A model generated the notes under the pieces. It made no database searches. It was given only the letters and a program-made list of their open reading frames with translations, and was not told where the DNA came from. Positions 1 to 5,730 of a stretch of DNA of 8,458 bases are shown here, piece after piece; positions within the stretch are counted from its first letter, which is position 1; each line of letters starts with the position of its first letter. Source of the DNA: CAMBDR01 sp046597185 (GTDB taxonomy: Bacteria > Pseudomonadota > Gammaproteobacteria > Burkholderiales > Burkholderiaceae_D); assembly GCA_046597185.1 (NCBI GenBank), contig JBKJLF010000015.1:1-8458 (forward strand), read 5' to 3'. A program made the translations under genes and the position numbers.

Positions 1-2056
1 TCACATTAAACGCAGATGGAAAAGCACGCATATTGCACAAAATTTGAGCAAATCCCCCACGCCCCCAATAATCCAGATCAATTGCCGCTGCACCAGAATT
101 TTCCATCGTGTCTTTCCACCAAGTCATTACAGGTGAAATAGTCAGGGCGTTGGCCTGTGCCAGCGTCGAAACATTTTTAGCCTTTTTTAGTTTGGGGCCA
201 AGATCAGAATGGCGTGCGAAATGGGAGACTTGTTGCTGTATCGGGCTGGTGCCCTTAAATGTGCTTACGGCTTCAATCTTTTTTCGCAAGGCAGAATATT
301 TTTCAATCTGCTCCTGATACCAATCCTTATGCTTGGCATCATGTGCTTCCAACTCAGCCAGGCGCGCCAACGCCCAATCGCACTTTTCCTGCAAACCAAT
401 ATGCGCTGCCGCAATACCAACGCACCCGGCGAATTCGATCAACATTTTTTTGGGAAATTTTTCCTGATCTTGCGCCAAGTGCCAAGCATCCTGAAAGTGT
501 TCGACCGCATCCTGATATTTCCCAACACCGGAGAGCGATTTGGCGAGATTGAATTTGATGAAAATTTGCTCTCGGGCGTCAGGTATGTGCGCAAGCGCCT
601 CCTGCGCCAGATTGATACTTTTCTCGAATCGCCCCGCCTCGCGCTCGATGATCGACAACAACTGCATCGCCGCACCTTTGAGCATGTCGTTTTCGGTAGA
701 TGGCGGCAAGGTTAGCAGGGGTTTGAGCGTGGCAACTGCACCTTCCAAATCAGCGCACTCACACTTGGCCATTGCCAAATTATAGGTAACGCCATGAATG
801 AAATTTTGCTTCATGTGCAGTTTGTTTGCCAGATTTAATGCCGCTTGGGCGGCTTGCCGCGCGGCTTTGTGAAGTTTGTCATGTTGCAAATTGCCAACGT
901 AATTGGCGAGCGCTTCCGCGAACTGTTGGCCGATTTCAGACTGTTTGCCTCGCTCTTCCAGCAAAGCAAGGCAGTTCGCCAATTCCGCTTCGTCTTTTGC
1001 AAGCGCCGCGCACCACATGCGAACGTCCATCAACTCCAATAACAGGAAATCCCGGTGCTCACCTTGGTATGCTTCGAACATCGCCACCGATGCAGCAATC
1101 CATTGCCGTGCCTGAGCCAAATCTTTTTCCCGACACGCGATGGAAATCAGACTGTGACAAAAGCAGCAATACTCGGCTTTCGCAAAATCGTCATCCAGCT
1201 TTTCAAGCAAGGCCATACCCTGTTGTGCTGCATCTCGTTCTGCCACCGCATCGCGGGCAATATGGGCCAAGCTAACTTTAGCTCGGTAGTAATTGACCTG
1301 GCTTTTTGGATTACTAACTTGCGGCAGCAAAATATCCAACTCATCGCCATAACGCCGCAAGCTATCGCCAAGTCTTAGCTTCGCCCCCCAAATAATCAGA
1401 CATACCAAAACCCGCATGAGTGGTTCCGCGAGTGCATGAGGTTTCAGAATGGCGTAAGCTTGTTTCACCTTGTCGAAGCCGTCTTGATATTTCCCTTTCA
1501 CTGCCAAACCTTCCGCTTCATCCAATAATTTATCGGCTTCGGCGACGAAATCAGGCGTAAAGTCGTCCAAGCCTAATATTTTTGCCAGCTTCACCAATCT
1601 CGCTTGGGCTTTTTCAGCAGGCAACATCAGTTCATCCCACAGGCTATCAAGGTGCCAAACCGAAATGGCAATGTTTGGATATTCTGCCTGCAAAGCCGTA
1701 ATGGCCGCCACCGTGCCTTTCCCCAATCCGGCACCGCGCCGATTAACAACCAAACGCCAAACCTGAAGTAGCGCACCCAGCGTTTTGAGTGCTTTGGGGA
1801 AGTCCTCGGTAAGCTTGTCTTTGATCAGTGAATCGGTAATTCGATTTGCCGGGGCCGGGCCATAAGCCTGATAGACAACGCCTTGCGCCGGTATCACCAT
1901 ATCCAGCCCGCCATCGCCTGGATTGGGGATCACATCGACGCAATCAACGGCCTCGTGCAGGAGTGCGCAGATTGGGTTCAACCAACTTTGAAAGCCAACG
2001 AGACTGCGCCCGGTGCCCTGATTGAAGAATTCAGCCTGAATTTCACTTTTGCTCAT
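1..2056 (-). CDS. Large multidomain protein: putative PD-(D/E)XK nuclease-like N-terminus plus TPR-like repeats, 3' end beyond window
   Basis: One - strand frame stays open from ATG at 2056 to the window edge (685 codons, no stop), so the C-terminus is missing. Residues ~15-145 look like a restriction-endonuclease-type fold: Glu35 in a predicted helix, GDGGLD (47-52), a strand ending VYQAYGP (61-67), a basic/acidic helix around 75-90, and a VWRLVVN strand (98-104). The usual QxK third motif would here be QAY. Residues ~165-596 are a long run of amphipathic helix pairs of TPR type, for example GKYQDAVEHFQDAW and AGRFEKSINLAQEAL. From ~597 a different segment begins with WWKDT (646-650) and DYWGRGGF (662-669), cut by the edge. 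No transmembrane segment or signal peptide is seen. Upstream of the ATG is only a weak purine stretch (GAAAGAAAA); the frame is open back to a TGA near 2140 but has no better start. The family is not firmly recognised; a DNA- or phage-sensing defence effector is inferred from architecture and neighbours. Confidence 0.75.
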   Translation of the reverse strand, partial: MSKSEIQAEFFNQGTGRSLVGFQSWLNPICALLHEAVDCVDVIPNPGDGGLDMVIPAQGVVYQAYGPAPANRITDSLIKDKLTEDFPKALKTLGALLQVWRLVVNRRGAGLGKGTVAAITALQAEYPNIAISVWHLDSLWDELMLPAEKAQARLVKLAKILGLDDFTPDFVAEADKLLDEAEGLAVKGKYQDGFDKVKQAYAILKPHALAEPLMRVLVCLIIWGAKLRLGDSLRRYGDELDILLPQVSNPKSQVNYYRAKVSLAHIARDAVAERDAAQQGMALLEKLDDDFAKAEYCCFCHSLISIACREKDLAQARQWIAASVAMFEAYQGEHRDFLLLELMDVRMWCAALAKDEAELANCLALLEERGKQSEIGQQFAEALANYVGNLQHDKLHKAARQAAQAALNLANKLHMKQNFIHGVTYNLAMAKCECADLEGAVATLKPLLTLPPSTENDMLKGAAMQLLSIIEREAGRFEKSINLAQEALAHIPDAREQIFIKFNLAKSLSGVGKYQDAVEHFQDAWHLAQDQEKFPKKMLIEFAGCVGIAAAHIGLQEKCDWALARLAELEAHDAKHKDWYQEQIEKYSALRKKIEAVSTFKGTSPIQQQVSHFARHSDLGPKLKKAKNVSTLAQANALTISPVMTWWKDTMENSGAAAIDLDYWGRGGFAQILCNMRAFPSAFNV

Positions 2057-2180
2057 GATTTTCTTTCGGGCAAGATGATCGTGGTGGGTAGTTGTTACGC
2101 CGTTATTACCCAAAAGCCCCCATCGTGGTGCGATGTACGCTCAAGCACGGCTTTGCCTGCAACAATTTGGCAATTAACGC

Positions 2181-2501
2181 TTACCACCCCGGTGGCAGTG
2201 ACAACAAGTGTGCCAGCCCGGCATCAAAATCATCATCGCTGAACTGACCAGGGTCACTGTTCGGGTAGTCCGAATCCAATATCTAAAACCGCAACCCGGT
2301 CCGCCCCAGATCCAGGTCATCCCAGGTATAACGCGCCAAATAAATCGGCAGCGCCGAACCAGGATGCGGGCAGTTGTATTTTTCCATAATCTTGCGCAAG
2401 GCAGCAGAAGGCTTCATGCCATCAACCAACACCCATTGTCTGAAGTCGGCCAAGATTTCCTCCGGCAATTCGATCATGGCTTTCTGACTCGTTTCACTCA
2501 T
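2181..2501 (-). pseudogene. Small acidic partner (possible immunity/antitoxin-like) gene with an in-frame TAG
   Basis: ATG at 2501 overlaps the stop of the preceding toxin-like frame (ATGA, 2498-2501), indicating translational coupling; a GGGGGG stretch just upstream may act as a weak ribosome binding site. The frame begins MSETSQKAMIELPEEI, is soluble-looking, and stops at TAG (2283-2285) after 72 codons. The same frame then continues without interruption for 33 more codons (ILDSDYPNSDPG..., FSDDDFDAG..., ending LPPGW) to TAA at 2181-2183. The continuation is rich in Asp and protein-like, so the TAG looks like a recent nonsense change in a gene of about 105 residues; the alternative is a true 72-residue protein (2283-2501). 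No family is recognised. The overlap with a basic toxin-like fragment and the acidic tail suggest an immunity protein, which is inference from layout only. Confidence 0.5.
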
Positions 2502-2818
2502 AGCGGCCCCCCACATAAATCCTGTTCCAACTTACACCAATGAACCGCTACTTCTTTCCACCCCCCGCTTGGGTAGCCTTTGTCGTGCGCTTCAACGTGG
2601 GTGTAACCCAAGCTCTCCATCATGCCCATGGATTTATCCTTTGCAAACTGTTGTGGCGTTTTACCCGCACGGATACCAGCCTGAAAACGCAAAAGATTAT
2701 CGTTAATATATGAATTCACTGTATTACGGGTATGGTATTTGGCTTCCATCGCCAGAATCAACTTCCGAATCTCATCATTGGCGCGAAACGCCTGCACATA
2801 AATTCGCGTGCCCGGCAC
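2498..2818 (-). CDS. Toxin-like C-terminal fragment, unrecognised family, probably 5'-truncated
   Basis: The frame is open from 2872 to TGA at 2498-2500 (124 residues). The first possible start is GTG at 2818 (106 residues); there is no ATG and no clear ribosome binding site. Protein-like sequence already begins upstream of the GTG (IDGITWDIRSYTTRSAV), so this is more likely the C-terminal end of a longer protein whose 5' part is lost than a complete gene. It is rich in basic and aromatic residues (KYHTRNTVNSYINDN, GYPSGGWKEVAVHWC) and has no signal peptide or membrane helix. It lies immediately after a truncated purU in another frame and overlaps the following small gene by 4 nt. The size and layout are those of polymorphic-toxin tips followed by an immunity gene, but I do not recognise the domain and cannot name an activity. 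It may be unexpressed debris. Confidence 0.45.
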   Translation of the reverse strand: MPGTRIYVQAFRANDEIRKLILAMEAKYHTRNTVNSYINDNLLRFQAGIRAGKTPQQFAKDKSMGMMESLGYTHVEAHDKGYPSGGWKEVAVHWCKLEQDLCGGPL

Positions 2819-2862
2819 GGCTGAACGGGTGGTGTAAGAGCGGATGTCCCACGTGATACCAT

Positions 2863-2991
2863 CGATTGTGGATCACCAAACTGGGCAGAATCGATAATAT
2901 TGCAGCCATGATCAGCCAAAAAACCGGACACACTGTGTACGATGCCGCGCCGATCAGGGCAAGACAGGGTTAGGAAATATTCTGGATGCAT
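2863..2991 (-). pseudogene. purU: purU remnant: N-terminal ACT region of formyltetrahydrofolate deformylase
   Basis: From ATG at 2991 the frame reads MHPEYFLTLSCPDRRGIVHS, then SGFLADHGCNIID and SAQFGDPQS. This is the start of the ACT domain of PurU, which hydrolyses 10-formyl-THF to THF and formate and is normally about 280-290 residues. In intact PurU proteins the segment after this point continues with a pattern like RFFMRV; here homology stops near residue 43 (about 2863). The frame runs on through unrelated residues to a stop at 2758-2760, while the toxin-like frame begins in a different phase across the same bases. The catalytic formyltransferase-like domain is absent, so the product cannot be active. 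No ribosome binding site is evident upstream. Confidence 0.8.
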
Positions 2992-3005
2992 AGGAAATTT
3001 TGAGT

Positions 3006-3030
3006 CGAAATTTAAAACCGAAATTTAAAA
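3006..3030. repeat. Two-copy 13-bp AT-rich tandem repeat
   Basis: CGAAATTTAAAAC (3006-3018) is followed directly by CGAAATTTAAAAA (3019-3031 with the last base changed). It lies in the 56-bp gap between the end of the GNAT toxin gene and the truncated purU. The AAATTT cores could pair weakly, but there is no GC-rich stem. It may be an upstream element of the old purU promoter or a recombination scar; function unknown. Confidence 0.6.
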
Positions 3031-3047
3031 AACCAAATTACAAGTTG

Positions 3048-3557
3048 CTAGACCCAACGCCGGGCATCTTTCAATAACAATAAAAACTGTCCGTCCCGCG
3101 CGGGCGATTGCACAAAACCAAAGCGCTGATAAAAACGCGCCGCATCATCATCTATCGGGTGGGTCAACATGGCGCGTACACCAACCTGCTCACTCACTTG
3201 CACGGTTCGTCGGATCGCATCTTGCAATAGCGCCACCCCAAACCCTTGCCCTTGCAAGCCCTGCGTAACAGCAAGGCGTGCCAGCAACACCACCGGGATG
3301 GGGTAACTACCCATTCCCTGCCGGATTCGTTCAGGTGCATCCAGGGTATGAATTTGCCCCACCGTCAAGCCATAATAAGCCTGAACCCTGTCCTCGTCAT
3401 CCGGCAACACAAATACTTTGGCCGAACCACTTCCTTGCGCTTGCCGTGCATGGCGTTGCAACCATTCATTCAAGCCCGGCTTGCCGCAATCAAAGCCATC
3501 CAGGCGATGCTTCGAGTGCAATGCAGGCAAAGGTTGCCAGCTTATTTTGTCTGCCAT
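3048..3557 (-). CDS. GNAT acetyltransferase toxin, TacT-like
   Basis: A 169-residue soluble protein of the GNAT fold, the usual length for the acetyltransferase toxin of DUF1778/GNAT pairs. Known TacT-type toxins use acetyl-CoA to acetylate the amino group of aminoacyl-tRNA and so block translation. Visible features are the family's N-terminal pattern (HRLDGFDCGKPGLNEWL, residues 17-33), AYYGLTVGQI (60-69), acetyl-CoA binding motif A (RLAVTQGLQGQGFGVALL, 94-111, with QGQGFG) and the C-terminal ARFYQRFGF (140-148) containing Tyr143 at the position of the catalytic tyrosine. The ATG overlaps the antitoxin 3' end by 16 nt and has no Shine-Dalgarno of its own, so translation is probably coupled. 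Stop is TAG at 3048-3050. The gene looks intact; target specificity cannot be read from sequence. Confidence 0.88.
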   Translation of the reverse strand: MADKISWQPLPALHSKHRLDGFDCGKPGLNEWLQRHARQAQGSGSAKVFVLPDDEDRVQAYYGLTVGQIHTLDAPERIRQGMGSYPIPVVLLARLAVTQGLQGQGFGVALLQDAIRRTVQVSEQVGVRAMLTHPIDDDAARFYQRFGFVQSPARDGQFLLLLKDARRWV

Positions 3558-3832
3558 GGCGCGGGGCGGGAAAACAAATCGGCCAAACCGGGGTTGTCTT
3601 GCTCCGGTTGATCAAGCAAATCAAGCAGCGTTTGATAGACGCTGCCTGATACCATGAACAGGCGTTGGTCAAGCAAAGTTTGCTCGGCTACCTGACAAGC
3701 GCTATCGAGAATAAAATCGGTTAAGGACTTGTGCGCCGCTTCGGCTGCGCGACGCAGCACAGTTTCCTGTGCAGGAGTGGCACGTAAGCCCAGCCTGGCC
3801 GAACGTGCTGCGGGGGCGAGAGTCGTTGTCAT
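3542..3832 (-). CDS. DUF1778 (TacA-like) antitoxin
   Basis: First gene of the toxin-antitoxin operon, about 96 residues. The N-terminal half (ARLGLRATPAQETVLRRAAE, then HKSLTDFILDSA) matches the ribbon-helix-helix DNA-binding region of DUF1778 antitoxins. The C-terminal tail, with LLDLLDQPEQDNPGL and SRPAP, fits the extended segment that wraps and neutralises the paired acetyltransferase. Two ATGs lie 6 nt apart (3838 and 3832); the AGG in CACAGGT is only 1 nt from the first but 7 nt from the second, so 3832 is preferred. The 3' end overlaps the toxin start (TAA at 3542-3544). By family precedent the antitoxin-toxin complex represses its own promoter, which would lie in 3839-3965. Confidence 0.88.
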   Translation of the reverse strand: MTTTLAPAARSARLGLRATPAQETVLRRAAEAAHKSLTDFILDSACQVAEQTLLDQRLFMVSGSVYQTLLDLLDQPEQDNPGLADLFSRPAPWQTK

Positions 3833-3944
3833 CGTCATACCTGTGAATCAATTTAACCAAGGCATGTTAGCACAAATGACGTACAACGCCAATGATTGCC
3901 CCCCCCTGCTGCGATAAAATTTACCCCAAGCCGATGACGCAGAA

Positions 3945-3962
3945 AATTGCTGTAGAGCAATT
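3945..3962. promoter_or_regulatory. Palindrome in divergent promoter region, candidate operator
   Basis: AATTGCT-gtag-AGCAATT is a perfect 7-bp inverted repeat with a 4-nt spacer, roughly midway in the 243-bp gap between the antitoxin gene (-) and the MDR oxidoreductase gene (+). There is no T-run, so it is not an obvious terminator. Ribbon-helix-helix antitoxins bind short inverted repeats near their promoters, so this may be the toxin-antitoxin operator, but it is over 100 bp from the antitoxin start and the assignment is tentative. Confidence 0.35.
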
Positions 3963-4020
3963 ACCACAGACTCGCCTTGGCTTGCTGAAATTATCGTAAC
4001 TAATTTAAAACTAACAAAAA

Positions 4021-4032
4021 GCACGCTCGTGC
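4021..4032. promoter_or_regulatory. Short palindrome next to a possible -10 of the oxidoreductase gene
   Basis: GCACG-ct-CGTGC is a perfect 5-bp inverted repeat inside A-rich and T-rich flanks, ending 10 bp before TATAGT (4043-4048), which could be a -10 box for the gene starting at 4082. No good -35 hexamer is visible 17 bp upstream, so the promoter may depend on an activator or be located elsewhere. Confidence 0.3.
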
Positions 4033-4081
4033 AATTTTAATGTATAGTATGCTCCTTACCTTAACCCATGATGGAGACGCC

Positions 4082-5119
4082 ATGACTACCCCGAACGCAT
4101 CCTTGACCAATATCCAATTCCGTTTGGCCGCCCGCCCGGTCGGTACGCCCAAAGACAGCGACTGGAGCAAAACCAGCGAAGCCGTGCGTGAATTGAATGA
4201 GGGCGAAATTCTGGTCAAAACCTTATATTTGTCGCTCGATCCGGCCATGCGCGGCTGGATGAATGACGCCAAATCCTATATTCGCCCGGTGGCCATTAAT
4301 GAAGTCATGCGCGCGGGCGGGATTGGCGTGGTGCTGGCTTCCAAATCGGATAAATTCAAGGTGGGCGACCATGTTTCGGGCTTGATCGGGGTACAAAATT
4401 ATTGGGTCGGCGCGGCAGATGACAAAATTGCCAGTTTTTATGCCGTCGATCCCAAACTGGCACCTTTGCCCACCTACCTGAACGCCTTGGGCATGCCCGG
4501 CATGACCGCTTATTTTGGTTTGCTCGAAGTCGGCTTACCCAAGGCGGGTGAAACGGTGGTGGTATCCGGTGCCGCTGGTGCGGTGGGTATGACGGTGGGC
4601 CAGGTCGCCAAGCATAAGGGCTGCCGCGTGGTCGGGATTGCCGGTGGGCCGGATAAATGCGAATTTGTGGTCAAGGAATTGGGCTTTGATGCCTGCATCG
4701 ATTATAAAAACGGTTCGCTCAAAGATGGCTTGAAAGAACATTGCCCCAAAGGCGTGGATGTGTATTTTGATAATGTCGGCGGTGACATTTTGGATACCGT
4801 GCTCACCCGCATCAATATGAAGGCGCGCATCGTCATTTGCGGCGCAATTTCGCAATATAACAACACTGAAGCCGTAAAAGGCCCGGCCAATTACCTGTCG
4901 CTCTTGGTCAATCGCGCCCGCATGGAAGGGATTGTGGTGTTTGACTATGCAAAACGCTACCATGAAGGCGTGAGCCAAATGGCACAATGGATGCAAGAGG
5001 GAACATTTAAAAGTCGCGAAGATATCGTCAGCGGCATCGAAAACTTCCCGCAAACTTTGCTGATGCTGTTTGAAGGCAAAAATTTTGGCAAACTGGTGTT
5101 AAAAGTCGCCGACGAGTAA
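4082..5119 (+). CDS. NADP-dependent oxidoreductase, zinc-free MDR family (CurA/leukotriene B4 dehydrogenase-like)
   Basis: 345 residues, the normal length for this subfamily, which reduces the C=C bond of alpha,beta-unsaturated aldehydes and ketones with NADPH in the cytoplasm. Features: the N-terminal GroES-like part with LSLDPAMRGWM (50-60), GDHVSG (95-100), the nucleotide-binding loop SGAAGAVG (162-169), GIAGGPDKC (185-193) with a lysine placed to bind the NADPH phosphate, FDNVGG (229-234), and a C-terminal GKLVLKV. The structural-zinc cysteine cluster of alcohol dehydrogenases is absent. ATG at 4082 is preferred over an in-frame ATG at 4040 because GGAG (4073-4076) is well spaced and homology starts here. 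Glutathione peroxidase follows after 28 bp, suggesting a joint role against peroxides and reactive aldehydes. The true substrate is not deducible. Confidence 0.88.
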   Translation: MTTPNASLTNIQFRLAARPVGTPKDSDWSKTSEAVRELNEGEILVKTLYLSLDPAMRGWMNDAKSYIRPVAINEVMRAGGIGVVLASKSDKFKVGDHVSGLIGVQNYWVGAADDKIASFYAVDPKLAPLPTYLNALGMPGMTAYFGLLEVGLPKAGETVVVSGAAGAVGMTVGQVAKHKGCRVVGIAGGPDKCEFVVKELGFDACIDYKNGSLKDGLKEHCPKGVDVYFDNVGGDILDTVLTRINMKARIVICGAISQYNNTEAVKGPANYLSLLVNRARMEGIVVFDYAKRYHEGVSQMAQWMQEGTFKSREDIVSGIENFPQTLLMLFEGKNFGKLVLKVADE

Positions 5120-5147
5120 TCCTTTCTTTTTTCAGGAGCAAGAAACC

Positions 5148-5636
5148 ATGGCAGCACCCATTTATGATTTTAAAGCCAATGGCCTGGACGGCAAACCGAT
5201 TGACTTGGCGCAATACCAAGGCAAGGTGTTATTAATCGTCAATACCGCCAGCGAATGCGGCTTTACCCCGCAATACAAGGGCTTGGAAGCGGTGTACGAA
5301 CAATTTAAAGACCGGGGCGTGGTGGTGCTGGGTTTCCCGTGCAACCAGTTTGGCGGACAAGAACCGGGCGGTTCGGAAGAAATCGGCAGTTTTTGCGAGC
5401 GCAATTTTGGTGTGACCTTTCCGTTGTTTGAAAAGGTTGAGGTCAATGGCGATTCTGCCCACCCGCTGTTTGAACATTTGAAAGAAAAAGCACCCGGCCT
5501 ATTGGGTAGTAAAGCGATCAAATGGAATTTCACCAAGTTTTTGGTGCAAAAAGACGGCACCGTTTTTGGCCGCTACGCACCCACCACCAAACCGGAAGAG
5601 ATGATGGCGGATATTGAAAAATTATTGGCGCAATAA
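5148..5636 (+). CDS. Glutathione peroxidase family protein (thiol peroxidase)
   Basis: 162 residues, typical of bacterial non-selenium glutathione peroxidases (BtuE type), which reduce H2O2 and organic hydroperoxides using thioredoxin or glutathione. The catalytic tetrad is complete: Cys37 in NTASECGFTPQY, Gln71 in FPCNQFGGQEPG, and Trp126-Asn127 in KWNFTKFLV. The active residue is Cys, encoded by TGC, not selenocysteine. Cys83 in the FCERNFGVTFP segment is at the place of the resolving cysteine in thioredoxin-dependent members. There is no signal peptide, so it is cytoplasmic. A good ribosome binding site (AGGAG, 5134-5138) precedes the ATG. It lies 28 bp after the NADP oxidoreductase and is probably co-transcribed with it. 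Confidence 0.95.
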   Translation: MAAPIYDFKANGLDGKPIDLAQYQGKVLLIVNTASECGFTPQYKGLEAVYEQFKDRGVVVLGFPCNQFGGQEPGGSEEIGSFCERNFGVTFPLFEKVEVNGDSAHPLFEHLKEKAPGLLGSKAIKWNFTKFLVQKDGTVFGRYAPTTKPEEMMADIEKLLAQ

Positions 5637-5646
5637 GCTCGGCACG

Positions 5647-5685
5647 AAGTGGATTCAATAAGTGGACTCAAGAAGTGGGCGCAAT
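5647..5685. repeat. Three-copy 13-bp degenerate tandem repeat
   Basis: AAGTGGATTCAAT, AAGTGGACTCAAG and AAGTGGGCGCAAT follow one another without gap, starting 10 bp after the peroxidase stop codon. The third copy runs into the left arm of the neighbouring inverted repeat. Period 13 argues against coding; origin is probably local slippage or duplication. Confidence 0.7.
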
Positions 5686-5718
5686 CATGGTGTTGATGAT
5701 CAGCACCATGATTGCGCC
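5678..5718. terminator. 15-bp perfect inverted repeat between convergent genes
   Basis: GGCGCAATCATGGTG (5678-5692) and CACCATGATTGCGCC (5704-5718) are exact reverse complements around an 11-nt centre that can itself pair further (TGA loop). It sits between the 3' ends of the glutathione peroxidase (+) and YiaA-like (-) genes, the usual place for a shared bidirectional terminator. Neither side has a T-run, so it is not a canonical intrinsic terminator; it may instead stabilise 3' ends. Confidence 0.6.
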
Positions 5719-5730
5719 AACTAAATCGGC

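Noticed and set aside
108..1378. Several + strand open frames of 65-168 codons across 108-1378, and one at 1883-2242
   Set aside because: They overlap each other in different frames, have atypical composition, and lie antisense to one continuous 685-codon - strand frame with clear helical-repeat character.
1714..1745. Possible P-loop (GAGLGKGT) in the large protein
   Set aside because: Spacing does not fit GxxxxGK[S/T]: the residue five before Gly112 is Arg and Lys113 is followed by Gly. The segment fits the helix after the nuclease-like core.
3006..3045. Hairpin terminator after the GNAT toxin gene (AAATTT...AAATTT with nearby T-run)
   Set aside because: The possible stem is only AT pairs of 6 bp without a GC-rich part; better described as a direct repeat.
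4040..4081. Upstream ATG extending the oxidoreductase by 14 residues
   Set aside because: No ribosome binding site at 4040, and GGAG is well placed for ATG at 4082, where family homology begins.
4535..5560. - strand frames of 132 and 172 codons antisense to the oxidoreductase and peroxidase genes
   Set aside because: They are shadows of two clearly recognised + strand genes and show no independent protein-like motifs.
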